NCBI RefSeq assembly: GCF_945952055.1
Contig: NZ_CAMFHB010000013.1
Location: 1 to 64,000, forward strand
Origin: an uncultured Alsobacter sp.
GTDB lineage: Bacteria > Pseudomonadota > Alphaproteobacteria > Rhizobiales > Beijerinckiaceae
Reading direction: 5' to 3'
Length of the DNA: 64,000 nt
Positions 37,837-46,267 of this stretch are shown one piece after another (within the stretch, counting starts at the first letter, position 1; each line of letters opens with the position of its first letter). A model generated the notes under the pieces. It was not told the DNA's origin. It searched no databases and saw only the letters and a program-made list of their open reading frames with translations. A program made the position numbers and the translations under genes.

Positions 37837-38853
37837 TCAGTAGGCCCGGGAAATGCAGAAATCGACGGCTTCGAGCATGGCCGACTTCATCGGGCCATCC
37901 GGGAACAGGGCCAGCGCGTCGACGGCCATGGCGCCGTAGTGACGGGCGCGCTCCACGGTGTCCTCGATCGCACGGTGGCGCCGCATGATCGAAATGGCGT
38001 GCTCGAGCTCGGCGTCCGAGCCGTTGCCCGCCTCCATCGTCTTCTTCCAGAAGGCGCGCTCGGCGTCGCTGCCGCGCCGGAAGGAGAGCACGACGGGCAG
38101 CGTGATCTTGCCCTCGCGGAAGTCGTCTCCGACGTTCTTGCCGAGCTTGGCGCTGGTGCCGCCGTAGTCGAGCGCGTCGTCGATGAGCTGGAAGGCGATG
38201 CCGAGATTGGCGCCGTAGCTGCGGCAGGCGGCCTGCTCGGCCTTGCCCTGGCCGGCGATGATCGGCCCGACCTCGCAGGCGGCGGCGAAGAGCGCCGCCG
38301 TCTTGGCGCGGATGACCGCGAGGTACTCGTCCTCGGTCGTCTCGGTATTCTTGGCGGCCGCGAGCTGCATCACCTCGCCTTCGGCGATGACGGCCGCCGC
38401 GGTCGACAGCACGTCGAGAGCCTGCAGCGAGCCCACCTCGACCATCATCTTGAAGGCCTGGCCCAGCAGGAAGTCGCCGACGAGGACGCTGGCCTCGTTG
38501 CCCCACAGCATGCGGGCGGCGAGCCGGCCGCGCCGCATCTCGCTGCCGTCGACGACGTCGTCGTGCAGCAGCGTGGCGGTGTGCATGAACTCGACGCTGG
38601 CCGCGAGCTTGGCGTCGCCCTCGCCGCTGTAGCCGCACAGCTCGGCCGTCGCGAGCGTCAGCATCGGGCGCAGGCGCTTGCCGCCCGAATTGATCAGGTG
38701 GCGCGCGATCTCGGGAATCAGCATCACGTCCGACCCGACGCGGGCCAGGATGAGCTGGTTCACCTTGTCCATGCCCCCGGCCGTCAGGCGGACGAGGGCG
38801 TCGATGGACGGTGCGGACGACGGCTTGCCGTCCATATTGAGTACGATGCCCAC
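37837..38853 (-). CDS. ispB: Polyprenyl (octaprenyl/decaprenyl) diphosphate synthase
   Basis: Builds the all-trans polyprenyl side chain of ubiquinone from isopentenyl diphosphate. The 338-residue product has the first aspartate-rich motif HDDVVD (D98, D99, D102) with SEMRRG, the second in FQLIDDALDYGG, GGKRLRPML for substrate binding, and a C-terminal Arg-Ala-Tyr end. Chain length cannot be read by eye; decaprenyl is the usual alphaproteobacterial product. The GTG at 38853 has GAGAGG 7 bp upstream; the longer open frame to 39273 is a shadow of the opposite-strand genes. Divergent to the DUF2007 gene. Confidence 0.93.
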   Translation of the reverse strand: MGIVLNMDGKPSSAPSIDALVRLTAGGMDKVNQLILARVGSDVMLIPEIARHLINSGGKRLRPMLTLATAELCGYSGEGDAKLAASVEFMHTATLLHDDVVDGSEMRRGRLAARMLWGNEASVLVGDFLLGQAFKMMVEVGSLQALDVLSTAAAVIAEGEVMQLAAAKNTETTEDEYLAVIRAKTAALFAAACEVGPIIAGQGKAEQAACRSYGANLGIAFQLIDDALDYGGTSAKLGKNVGDDFREGKITLPVVLSFRRGSDAERAFWKKTMEAGNGSDAELEHAISIMRRHRAIEDTVERARHYGAMAVDALALFPDGPMKSAMLEAVDFCISRAY

Positions 38854-39001
38854 GCGAATGCCTCTCTGCGGACCGCGGCCGGGTGTGCCGCGACCCGCGC
38901 AAACTGCCACGGTGAAGGGGGGCCGGCAACACGCCAGTTCGTCACGCGCGGCGAACCGCCGCCCCGGTTGCGTTTGCCGGCTCCAGCAGGGATGGTGCGG
39001 C

Positions 39002-39235
39002 ATGATCCCGGTCCTTCGCACCAACGACATCGTGCTCCTGTCTCTCGCCGAGGCGATCCTGCAGGATGCGGACGTGGCCTGCTTCGTGGCCGACCAGCAC
39101 ATGAGCGCGATCGAGGGCTCGATCGGAGCCTTTCCCCGGCGCCTCCTGGTGCCGGCCGACGAGGTGCGCCAGGCCCGTCGGCTCCTGACCGATGCCGGGC
39201 TCGCCGCCGAACTGCTGCCCGCGCAGGAGCCTTGA
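39002..39235 (+). CDS. DUF2007-family small protein
   Basis: A 77-residue protein starting MIPVLRTNDIVLLSLAEAILQDADV and containing FVADQHMSAIEGSIGAFPRRLLVPADEVRQARRLL. This matches DUF2007, a small alpha/beta domain thought to resemble a regulatory or signal-transducing fold; no activity is established. It directly precedes the methyltransferase gene (the stop at 39235 abuts the TTG start at 39236) and is divergent from the polyprenyl synthase, the conserved Hyphomicrobiales order. Confidence 0.88.
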   Translation: MIPVLRTNDIVLLSLAEAILQDADVACFVADQHMSAIEGSIGAFPRRLLVPADEVRQARRLLTDAGLAAELLPAQEP

Positions 39236-40009
39236 TTGACAGAGCCGGCCGAGCCCAACGCGGCGGTGCGCACGGACGCCTTTCTCGGCGGCCGCCTGCA
39301 CCTGCGCCAGCCCGTCCGCGGTCACCGCGCCGGGACCGACGCGCTGCTGCTGGCCGCTGCCGGCCCCCAGGGCTTTGCCGGACGGGCCGCCGATCTGGGG
39401 GCCGGGATCGGCGTGGTGGGGCTCGCCTTCGCGTTGCGCGAACGGGGGTGTCGGATGAGCCTCGTCGAGGTCGAACCCGGGCTGTGCCGGCTCGCCGCGG
39501 AGAATGCGCGGGCGAATGGGCTCGCGGAGCGGGTCGAGGTGATCGAGGCCGACGTCCTGGCCTCGGGAAAGGGGCGGCGGGAGGCCGGGCTTGCCGCCGA
39601 CGCGTTCGATCTCGTGCTGACGAACCCGCCCTTCGACGATGCCGGGCGCGGGCGCCCCTCGCCGGATCCGGCCAGGCGGCTGGCCCATCTGTCCGCCGCG
39701 GGCGATCTGGAGGCCTGGTTCGGGACCGCTGCCGTTCTGCTGCGCCCGAAGGGGCGGTTCATCGCGATCCTGCGCGCAGACGGGCTGTCGAGGGCTCTGT
39801 CAGCCCTGGGGCCGGCCTTCGGGGGCGTTACCGTGCTGCCGATCCACCCGCGCGACGGGGTGCCGGCGACCCGCATTCTCCTGCGCGCCGTGCGCGCCAG
39901 CAGGGCGCCGCTGGCGATCGCGCCGGGCCTCGTGCTCCACGCGGCCGACGGGGCCTTCGTCCCGCGGGTCGAGGCGATGCATCGCGGCGACGCAGCCCTG
40001 GCGTGGTGA
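39236..40009 (+). CDS. Class I methyltransferase, TrmN6/YfiC-like
   Basis: A 257-residue AdoMet-dependent methyltransferase. It has the AdoMet-binding motif DLGAGIGVVGLAFALRERG (from residue 53) and the N6-adenine or exocyclic-amine catalytic motif NPPF (residues 130-133) in LVLTNPPFDDA. The N-terminal DAFLGGRLHLRQPVRGHRAGTDALLL is typical of the tRNA1(Val) A37 methyltransferase group. RNA methylation is likely, but the exact target is inferred. The start is TTG, directly after the DUF2007 stop with CAGGAG about 8 bp upstream; coupling to DUF2007 is probable. Confidence 0.9.
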   Translation: MTEPAEPNAAVRTDAFLGGRLHLRQPVRGHRAGTDALLLAAAGPQGFAGRAADLGAGIGVVGLAFALRERGCRMSLVEVEPGLCRLAAENARANGLAERVEVIEADVLASGKGRREAGLAADAFDLVLTNPPFDDAGRGRPSPDPARRLAHLSAAGDLEAWFGTAAVLLRPKGRFIAILRADGLSRALSALGPAFGGVTVLPIHPRDGVPATRILLRAVRASRAPLAIAPGLVLHAADGAFVPRVEAMHRGDAALAW

Positions 40010-40052
40010 CGGGTTCATCCGCGCGATCACGCGTTCACCGGCTCGCGGCAAC

Positions 40053-40343
40053 TCACTGACGCACGGGCTGGGGAGCGGGCGTCGCGGTCCTGCAGGTGTT
40101 GATGACGGGTTCGCCGTAGCCCACGCCCACGACGCGGACCGTCTTGGCGCAGCCGGCGGGCGTGGCCGTCACGACCTCGGCCTTGCGCTCGGCCGGGGCC
40201 TGGGGAGCGTCCATGCTGGCCGTCTGGACCGGGGCCGGCCGGTCGATGGTGGCGGTGCCGGCGGTGGCACCGCCGTCGAAGCCCACGACGGCGGCGGTCA
40301 GGACCAGGGCGGCGGCGGAAGCGGTGGCGAGCAGGCGGATCAT
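40053..40343 (-). CDS. Small exported protein, function unknown
   Basis: A 96-residue protein with a signal peptide (MIRLLATASAAALVLTAAVV, cleavage about residue 28) and a mature part of about 68 residues. That part contains a Pro/Ala-rich linker, CAKTVRVVGVGYGEPVINTC with two cysteines that could pair, and a Pro-rich tail. I do not recognise a family. It lies convergent to the methyltransferase gene and divergent to glyQ. Supported by the signal peptide and a sensible domain layout; expression is unproven. Confidence 0.65.
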   Translation of the reverse strand: MIRLLATASAAALVLTAAVVGFDGGATAGTATIDRPAPVQTASMDAPQAPAERKAEVVTATPAGCAKTVRVVGVGYGEPVINTCRTATPAPQPVRQ

Positions 40344-40610
40344 GGCGGTCACCCTCGAAGCGTGTTGTTCCGTGTCTGGACGCGTCAATGCCATTGCGCC
40401 CGATTGGCCGATGTGCGGCGGCGCACACGTCTCAACGCCGTCACCGACTCTCGGTTTCCGGCGATCGTGAGGCAGCGATCGGCAGGGTGAACAAACCGGG
40501 TTTTCATCGTTGGCCCTGATGCTGTATGCGACAGGTGCGGCCCGGCCGCACCGCAGACCGCTCCTGGGAGCGTGCCGTTCAGGCGGCCGGCCCATACCGA
40601 GAGACCTCGC

Positions 40611-41537
40611 ATGACCGATGCCCTGCGCCCCGAACGCTCGTTCCAGGGACTGATCCTGACGCTCCACCGCTTCTGGGCGGAACAGGGTTGCGTGGTCCTG
40701 CAGCCCTACGACATGGAGGTCGGCGCGGGGACCTTTCATCCCGCCACGACGCTGCGCTCGCTGGGTCCCAAGCCCTGGAAGGCGGCCTATGTGCAGCCCT
40801 CGCGCCGGCCGAAGGACGGTCGCTACGGCGAAAACCCGAACCGCCTGCAGCACTATTACCAGTACCAGGTGATCCTGAAGCCCTCGCCGCCGGACCTGCA
40901 GGACCTGTACCTGCGCTCGCTCTACGCGATCGGCATCGACCCCGGCGTGCACGACATCCGTTTCGTCGAGGATGACTGGGAAAGCCCGACACTCGGCGCC
41001 TGGGGCCTGGGCTGGGAGTGCTGGTGCGACGGCATGGAGGTGAGCCAGTTCACCTATTTCCAGCAGGTCGCCGGCTTCGAATGCTCGCCGGTTTCGGGCG
41101 AACTCACCTACGGGCTCGAACGCCTGGCCATGTACGTGCAGGGCGTGGACCGGGTCTACGACCTGAACTTCAACGGCGGCAGCGGGGCCGACAAGGTCAC
41201 CTACGGCGACGTCTTCCTGCAGGCCGAGCAGGAATATTCTCGCCACAACTTCGAGGCGGCCAACACGGAGATGCTGTTCCGGCACTTCAAGGACGCCGAG
41301 GCCGAGTGCAAGGCGCTGCTCGAGCAGGGCGCCGCGGGGGCCAATGGCGGGCCGCACACCATGGCGCTGCCGGCCTACGACCAGTGCATCAAGGCGAGCC
41401 ACGTCTTCAACCTGCTCGACGCGCGCGGCGTGATCTCGGTCACCGAGCGCCAGAGCTACATCCTGCGCGTCCGCGAACTCGCCAAGGCCTGCGGCGCGGC
41501 CTGGCTGCAGACGGACGGCGGCGGGTTCTCGGGCTGA
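40611..41537 (+). CDS. glyQ: Glycyl-tRNA synthetase alpha subunit
   Basis: Catalytic subunit of the bacterial tetrameric (alpha2-beta2) glycyl-tRNA synthetase. The 308-residue product has the family's [43 protein letters not shown], motif 2 [26 protein letters not shown], and WEVWCDGMEV-like [19 protein letters not shown]. The ATG at 40611 begins [14 protein letters not shown]; upstream in-frame sequence lacks family similarity. glyS follows with one small gene (CDGSH protein) and a terminator in between. Confidence 0.98.
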   Translation: MTDALRPERSFQGLILTLHRFWAEQGCVVLQPYDMEVGAGTFHPATTLRSLGPKPWKAAYVQPSRRPKDGRYGENPNRLQHYYQYQVILKPSPPDLQDLYLRSLYAIGIDPGVHDIRFVEDDWESPTLGAWGLGWECWCDGMEVSQFTYFQQVAGFECSPVSGELTYGLERLAMYVQGVDRVYDLNFNGGSGADKVTYGDVFLQAEQEYSRHNFEAANTEMLFRHFKDAEAECKALLEQGAAGANGGPHTMALPAYDQCIKASHVFNLLDARGVISVTERQSYILRVRELAKACGAAWLQTDGGGFSG

Positions 41538-41672
41538 ACCAAGGCGACCCGTGCCTGCGCTTGCACGCTCGCACGGCGTCGCTTGCGCTGACGCATTTGC
41601 CGCGGCCTGCGGCCACGCCTTAGCCTAGGGGCGACGGCGCGCGGAGGGTGCGTCGCATCGGAGAGCTCACAC

Positions 41673-41915
41673 ATGACGACGCCCGCCATCGGGGGCAAAG
41701 CGCCCATCCCCGTCGAGGTCAAGGCCGGCCAGGACTACTGGTGGTGCACGTGCGGCCAGTCGAAGAACCAGCCGTTCTGCGACGGTTCGCACAAGGGCTC
41801 GACCTTCACGCCCCAGAAGTTCACGGCCCCGGACGACAAGAAAGTCTTCTTCTGCACCTGCAAGCAGACGAAGAACGGGCCGATGTGCGACGGCAGCCAC
41901 AAGGCGATCGCCTGA
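41673..41915 (+). CDS. Double CDGSH iron-sulfur domain protein
   Basis: An 80-residue protein made of two CDGSH zinc-finger-like [2Fe-2S] domains: WWCTCGQSKNQPFCDGSH (about residues 23-40) and FFCTCKQTKNGPMCDGSH (about 59-76). Both carry the C-x-C-x2-S/T...C-D-G-S-H ligand set of mitoNEET-type clusters (three Cys, one His). No membrane anchor. A soluble electron or cluster transfer role is likely by family, without a known partner. It is inserted between glyQ and glyS and followed by its own terminator. Confidence 0.93.
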   Translation: MTTPAIGGKAPIPVEVKAGQDYWWCTCGQSKNQPFCDGSHKGSTFTPQKFTAPDDKKVFFCTCKQTKNGPMCDGSHKAIA

Positions 41916-41973
41916 TCGACCTCCGGTCCTCGTGCCGCCGGCATGGACCCCTCGTCTTTGCCGTTCCTGCACC

Positions 41974-41996
41974 AAGCCGCCCAATCGGGCGGCTTT
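41974..41996 (+). terminator. Intrinsic terminator after the CDGSH gene
   Basis: A perfect 9-bp stem (41974-41982 with 41987-41995), AATC loop, and a short T-run. It separates the CDGSH gene from glyS, which starts 74 bp later and so may have its own promoter. Confidence 0.65.
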
Positions 41997-42069
41997 CGCG
42001 TCTCGACAGGTCGGCTGCTCCTGATTAAAGCCAGTACTCCGGCTCCGGCCACGATCCTGGTGTCAGCGC

Positions 42070-44304
42070 ATGCCCGACCTGCTCATCGAACTGTTCTGCG
42101 AAGAGATCCCCGCCCGCATGCAACGGCGTGCCGCGGAGGACCTGAAGTCGCTCGTGACGGACGCGCTGGTCGGTCGCGGTTGCGTCTACGAGGGCGCGCA
42201 GGCCTTCGCGACGCCGCGTCGCCTGGCGCTGCACGTAGCGGGCCTGCCGGCGAGCCAGCCTGATCTTCGCGAGGAGAAGAAGGGCCCGCGCGTGGGCGCG
42301 CCCGACGCCGCGATCCAGGGCTTCCTGAAGAGCGCCGGCCTGAGCGACATCGGCCAGGCGACCGTGCAGACCGATCCCAAGAAGGGTGATTTCTACGTCG
42401 CCATCGTGGAGAGCAAGGGCAAGCCGACTCCCGACGTGATCGCCGAGATCATGCCGGGCATCATCCGGTCCTTCCCCTGGCCGAAGTCGATGCGGTGGGG
42501 CAACGCCTCCTCGCAGCCCGGCGCGCTGCGCTGGGTGCGTCCGCTGCAGTCGATCCTGTGCACCTTCGGCCCGGAGACCGAGACGCCGGACGTCGTGCCC
42601 TTCGAGATCGACGGCTTGCGCTCGGGCGACTTCACGCGCGGTCACCGCTTCATGGCTCCGGACCTGATCCTCGCGCGCCGGTTCGAGGACTACGAGCAGG
42701 CCCTGCAGCGCGCCAAGGTCGTGCTCGACGCCGACCGCCGCAAGGAGATCATCCTGGCGGATGCGCGCAACCTGGCCTTCGCCCGCGGCCTCGAACTCGT
42801 CGAGGACGAAGGCCTCCTGGAGGAGGTGGCCGGGCTGGTGGAGTGGCCCGTCGCGCTGGTGGGAAGCTTCGACGAGAGCTTCCTGGCCATTCCGCCCGAG
42901 GTGGTCCGCGCGACGATCCGCGCCAACCAGAAGTGCTTCGTGCTGCGCCAGCCCGCGGAGAAGGGCGGGGCGCTGTCGAACCATTTCGTCCTGGTCTCGA
43001 ACATCGAGGCGAAGGACGGCGGCGAGAAGATCGTCGCCGGCAACGAGCGCGTCGTGCGCGCCCGCCTGTCGGATGCGCGGCACTTCTGGGAGACGGACCA
43101 GCGGCCGCTGCCGGACTACGCGATGGTCGCGGACAAGCCGCTCGACCAGCGTCTCGCCAAGCTCGAGAACCTCAACATCGTCTTCCACGAGAAGCTCGGC
43201 ACCCAGGGCGAGCGCGTGGAGCGCCTGGTCGAGCTCGCGCGCGCCATCGCGCCGATGGTGGGCGCGGATGCCGACCTCGCGGGCCGCGCGGCGCGCCTCG
43301 CGAAGGCCGACCTCGTGACCGAGATGGTCGGCGAGTTCCCCGAGGTGCAGGGCCTGATGGGCCGGCGCTACGCCGAGTTGCAGGGCGAGCACCCCTCCGT
43401 CGCCGCGGCGATCGAGGAACACTACAAGCCGCAGGGTCCGTCCGACCGGGTGCCGACCGACCCGGTCAGCATCGCCGTCGCGCTCGCCGACAAGCTCGAC
43501 ACGCTGGTCGGCTTCTGGGCCATCGACGAGAAGCCCACCGGCTCAAAGGATCCCTACGCCCTGCGCCGCGCCGCACTCGGTGTCATCCGGATCGTGCTGG
43601 AGAACGAGACGCGCCTGCCGCTCGGCACGGTGTTCGGCGCCGTCGTGCGCTGCTGGCTGGAGCAGAAGGCTCCGGCCGTTCTCGCGGGTCTCAACGGCTG
43701 GTCCTCGCCCGCGACGCTCGAGGAGCTCGCGCAGATGGAGCGGGTGATGACCGCGGCCTTCCGCACGGCCAAGCTCGGCGACTTCTTCGCGGACCGGCTC
43801 AAGGTCTATCTTCGCGACCAGGGCGCGCGACACGACCTGATCGACGCCGTGATGTCGGCCGGCGAGAACCAGGACGACCTCCTGATGATCGTGCGCCGCG
43901 TGGACGCGCTGGCGAAGTTCCTCGACAGCGAGGACGGCGCCAACCTGCTCGCCGCCACCAAGCGCGCGGCCAACATCCTGCGAATCGAGGAGAAGAAGGA
44001 CGGGCGTTCCTACGCCGAGCCGCTCGACCTGCCGCTCCTCAAGGGCGCGGGGCAGGCCGAGGAGAAGGTGTTGGCCGAGGTCCTCGACGTGGCCGAGGCG
44101 CATGCCCGCCAGCACGTCCTGGCGGAGGATTTCGCCGGCGCCATGGGGCAGCTCGCGGCGGTCCGTCCCGCGCTGGACGCCTTCTTCGACAAGGTCACCG
44201 TGAACGCCGACGATCCGGCGCTGAGGGCCAACCGCCTGCGCCTGCTGGCGCGGCTGCGCGAGGCGACACGGGCGGTGGCGGATTTCTCGAAGATCGGCGG
44301 GTGA
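42070..44304 (+). CDS. glyS: Glycyl-tRNA synthetase beta subunit
   Basis: Partner of GlyQ, needed for tRNA binding and charging. The 744-residue protein begins [25 protein letters not shown], the family start, and includes [41 protein letters not shown], the HD-like region [49 protein letters not shown], and a C-terminal anticodon-binding helical domain ending [13 protein letters not shown]. Length is within the normal range. A nested palindromic repeat starts 18 bp after its stop codon. Confidence 0.98.
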   Translation: MPDLLIELFCEEIPARMQRRAAEDLKSLVTDALVGRGCVYEGAQAFATPRRLALHVAGLPASQPDLREEKKGPRVGAPDAAIQGFLKSAGLSDIGQATVQTDPKKGDFYVAIVESKGKPTPDVIAEIMPGIIRSFPWPKSMRWGNASSQPGALRWVRPLQSILCTFGPETETPDVVPFEIDGLRSGDFTRGHRFMAPDLILARRFEDYEQALQRAKVVLDADRRKEIILADARNLAFARGLELVEDEGLLEEVAGLVEWPVALVGSFDESFLAIPPEVVRATIRANQKCFVLRQPAEKGGALSNHFVLVSNIEAKDGGEKIVAGNERVVRARLSDARHFWETDQRPLPDYAMVADKPLDQRLAKLENLNIVFHEKLGTQGERVERLVELARAIAPMVGADADLAGRAARLAKADLVTEMVGEFPEVQGLMGRRYAELQGEHPSVAAAIEEHYKPQGPSDRVPTDPVSIAVALADKLDTLVGFWAIDEKPTGSKDPYALRRAALGVIRIVLENETRLPLGTVFGAVVRCWLEQKAPAVLAGLNGWSSPATLEELAQMERVMTAAFRTAKLGDFFADRLKVYLRDQGARHDLIDAVMSAGENQDDLLMIVRRVDALAKFLDSEDGANLLAATKRAANILRIEEKKDGRSYAEPLDLPLLKGAGQAEEKVLAEVLDVAEAHARQHVLAEDFAGAMGQLAAVRPALDAFFDKVTVNADDPALRANRLRLLARLREATRAVADFSKIGG

Positions 44305-44321
44305 GGCGTTCAATCGGTCGT

Positions 44322-44435
44322 GCGTCCTTCGACACGGCCGCTCCGCGGCCTGCTCAGGATGAGGACCTCTGTAGTCGTGCATAATCCACGGTCCTCATCC
44401 TGAGCAGCGGCCGCAGGCCGCGTGTCGAAGGACGC
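44322..44435. repeat. Nested palindromic intergenic repeat (CCTTCGACACG/CAGGATGAGGA type)
   Basis: Two 46-bp arms (44322-44367 and 44390-44435) in inverted orientation, 22 bp apart. The outer 15 and inner 18 bases of the arms are perfectly complementary. The 13-base centres differ, but each is its own small hairpin (GCCGC-TCC-GCGGC on the left; CGGCC-GCA-GGCCG on the right). The outer sequence resembles a dispersed palindromic family I recall from Bradyrhizobium and Rhodopseudomonas genomes. It fills the gap between glyS and the HAD gene and could fold into a cruciform or transcript terminator. Confidence 0.8.
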
Positions 44436-44461
44436 GGGATCTCTCACCAGCGGGGATCGTG

Positions 44462-45178
44462 ATGGCGCTCAAGGGCATCCTCTTCGACAAGGACGGCACG
44501 CTCGTCGACTTCGAGCAGACGTGGGGGCCGGCCACCTACGAGGTGATGCGCGAGATGTCCGCCGGCGACGAGGCCGCCTTCCGCAAGCTCGCCGAGCTCA
44601 ATCATTTCATCGTCGAGGAAAAGCGCTTCCTGCGCACCTCGCCGCTGGTGTCCGGCACGTCCGCGAGCTACGGCCACCTGTGGGCGGAAGCGCTCGGCCG
44701 CGAGAACCACCCGGACCTCCATGCCGAGATGGACCAGCGCCTGTCGGACTGGGCCCTGAAGTCGATGGCGCCGATCGGCGAGCCCCTCGCGGTGCTGCAG
44801 CTCCTGGCGGAGGCCGGCTACCGGCTGGGCATCGCGACCAACGACGCCGAGGCTTCGGCCTGGCGGCAGGTCGAACGGCTGGGGCTCGCGCCGCACCTGG
44901 AATTTGTGGCCGGCTACGACTCCGGCCACGGCGAGAAGCCTGAGCCGGGCATGGTGCTGGCCTTCGCCGCCCGGATCGGGGTGCCCCCCGGCGAGGTCGC
45001 GCTGGTCGGCGACAGCCGTCACGACTTGCATGCCGCCAAGGCGGCGGGCGCCGTCGCCATCGCGGTGCTCACCGGGCCGGCGACGCGGGAGGAGCTGGAG
45101 CCGCTCGCCGATCACGTCGTGGACAGCATTGCCGACCTTCCCGCGCTGCTGGGGGCGGCCGGACCACGGGCGGCCTGA
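44462..45178 (+). CDS. HAD-family phosphatase (phosphoglycolate phosphatase-like)
   Basis: A 238-residue haloacid dehalogenase-superfamily hydrolase. Motif I is FDKDGTLVDF (nucleophile D9, acid/base D11), motif II is LGIATNDAE, and motifs III/IV are GEKPEPGM and VALVGDSRHDLHAAKAAGA. The helical cap between residues 15 and 90 places it in subfamily I, like phosphoglycolate phosphatases. The substrate cannot be read from sequence. The ATG at 44462 is chosen over the adjoining GTG at 44459. The Crp/Fnr-type regulator starts 2 bp after its stop. Confidence 0.9.
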   Translation: MALKGILFDKDGTLVDFEQTWGPATYEVMREMSAGDEAAFRKLAELNHFIVEEKRFLRTSPLVSGTSASYGHLWAEALGRENHPDLHAEMDQRLSDWALKSMAPIGEPLAVLQLLAEAGYRLGIATNDAEASAWRQVERLGLAPHLEFVAGYDSGHGEKPEPGMVLAFAARIGVPPGEVALVGDSRHDLHAAKAAGAVAIAVLTGPATREELEPLADHVVDSIADLPALLGAAGPRAA

Positions 45179-45180
45179 GC

Positions 45181-45810
45181 GTGCCGCCGGGAGCTTTCGC
45201 CGAGACACTTGCCGCACGGGGCACCCCGATGCGCGTTCCGGCCGGGACCGTGCTGTTCCGGCCGGGCGACAGTTGTGGCGGGCTGCTGGTGGTGCAGGAG
45301 GGGTGCATCCGGGTGCAGCTCGTGTCGGAGTCCGGCCGGCAGATCACGCTCTACCGGGTCGTTCCGGACGTGGCCTGCGTTCTGTCCACCCAGTGCCTCC
45401 TGGCCGGCGGGACCTATCCGGCGGAAGGGATCGCCGAGACCGAAGTGGCCGGTTCTTTCCTGGGGGCGCGAGACGTCGAAGCCCTGCTGCGGGACGACGC
45501 CGGCTTCCGGTCCTGGCTCTTCGGGGTCTACGGCACGCGGCTCACCGAACTCGTGCTGCTGGTCGAGGACCTGCTCGAGACAGCCATCGACCGGCGCCTC
45601 GCCGAACTGCTGCTGCGGCAGCGGGACGGGGACGGCCGCGTGGCCCACACCCACCAGGCCATCGCCGCCGAGCTCGGCACGGCGCGCGAGGTGGTGAGCC
45701 GCCATCTGAAGGATTTCGAACGGAGGGGGGCCGTTGCGCTGGCGCGGGGCACCCTCACGGTGCTGCAGCCGGATCTGCTCCAGCGCTGGGCGGCCGGGCC
45801 GGCGGCCTGA
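45181..45810 (+). CDS. Crp/Fnr-family transcriptional regulator
   Basis: A 209-residue regulator. An N-terminal cyclic-nucleotide-binding-type beta barrel (VPAGTVLFRPGDSCGGLLVVQEGCIRVQL) joins a long dimerisation helix (ELVLLVEDLLETAIDRRLAELLLRQ) to a winged helix-turn-helix with THQAIAAELGTAREVVSRHLKDFERRGAV. The cAMP-contact residues of Crp are not obvious. Four cysteines (C32, C42, C66, C72) lie in the sensor barrel, C66 and C72 within ACVLSTQCLLAGGTYPAEG, a motif shared by a Crp/Fnr subgroup, so redox sensing is possible. The start is GTG, 2 bp from the HAD gene. Confidence 0.9.
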   Translation: MPPGAFAETLAARGTPMRVPAGTVLFRPGDSCGGLLVVQEGCIRVQLVSESGRQITLYRVVPDVACVLSTQCLLAGGTYPAEGIAETEVAGSFLGARDVEALLRDDAGFRSWLFGVYGTRLTELVLLVEDLLETAIDRRLAELLLRQRDGDGRVAHTHQAIAAELGTAREVVSRHLKDFERRGAVALARGTLTVLQPDLLQRWAAGPAA

Positions 45811-45816
45811 AGCCTA

Positions 45817-45854
45817 GAGCGGAATCCGACCTGACCGAGTCAGGTCGTCCGCTC
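45817..45854. repeat. Intergenic palindrome (first of a pair)
   Basis: An imperfect palindrome of 38 bp: GAGCGGA and CGACCTGA on the left are answered by TCAGGTCG and TCCGCTC on the right, with small central and side interruptions. It starts 7 bp after the Crp/Fnr stop codon and can form a strong hairpin, possibly a bidirectional terminator between convergent genes. Confidence 0.6.
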
Positions 45855-45867
45855 CAGGGTCCTGACC

Positions 45868-45917
45868 GAGCATCATCCTTTTCCACCAACCGGCATCCAC
45901 TTGGTGGGATGATGCTC
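45868..45917. repeat. Intergenic palindrome (second of a pair, GAGCATCATCC type)
   Basis: A 50-bp interrupted palindrome whose ends are GAGCATCATCC (45868-45878) and GGATGATGCTC (45907-45917). The interior TTTTCCACCAACCGGCATCC resembles the widely dispersed GAGCATGAT...ACCGGTTTTCC...ATCATGCTC repeats of Hyphomicrobiales. It touches the stop codon of the minus-strand gene at 45917. Confidence 0.65.
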
Positions 45918-46264
45918 TACTCGACGCCCGTTCCGCCCGTCACGAGCGGCTCACGCTCCGTCATGATCTTCACCACGCTCACCGCGGCGGCCCCGATGAG
46001 GCTTCCCACCGTGGTCCCGGCCAGCACCACCATGACGGCGACGCCCAGGCACGCAAAGCCCAGCATGCGCAGGCGGCGCGGCCCCTGCGCTGCGACTTCG
46101 CCCTCGACGGAAACGTCGCCACGACCGACACTCAGGCTCGGGAACCGCGAACACAGAACCACCCACAGGCGTTGCCACCGCGGGGGCTGCCGGGCCGGGG
46201 AGACCGGCTCCGTCCCGGGAACCAGGTCCGTCCCCTTCGTGTCCTCGCCATCGGAAGTACTCAT
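45917..46264 (-). CDS. Hypothetical membrane protein
   Basis: A 115-residue protein with a hydrophilic N-terminal half (Thr/Pro/Glu-rich, then PRWQRLWVVLCSRFPSLSVGRGDVSVEGEVAAQG) and one strong hydrophobic segment (about residues 71-97: LGFACLGVAVMVVLAGTTVG onward). The short tail is polar. No family recognised. A GAGG about 9 bp upstream supports the ATG at 46264. It is divergent from the next small gene, with only 3 bp between start codons. Moderately supported by layout. Confidence 0.6.
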   Translation of the reverse strand: MSTSDGEDTKGTDLVPGTEPVSPARQPPRWQRLWVVLCSRFPSLSVGRGDVSVEGEVAAQGPRRLRMLGFACLGVAVMVVLAGTTVGSLIGAAAVSVVKIMTEREPLVTGGTGVE

Positions 46265-46267
46265 GCC

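Noticed and set aside
38854-39273. N-terminal extension of the polyprenyl synthase to 478 residues
   Set aside because: The extension has no family similarity, overlaps the plus-strand DUF2007 gene, and a well-spaced ribosome-binding site supports the GTG at 38853.
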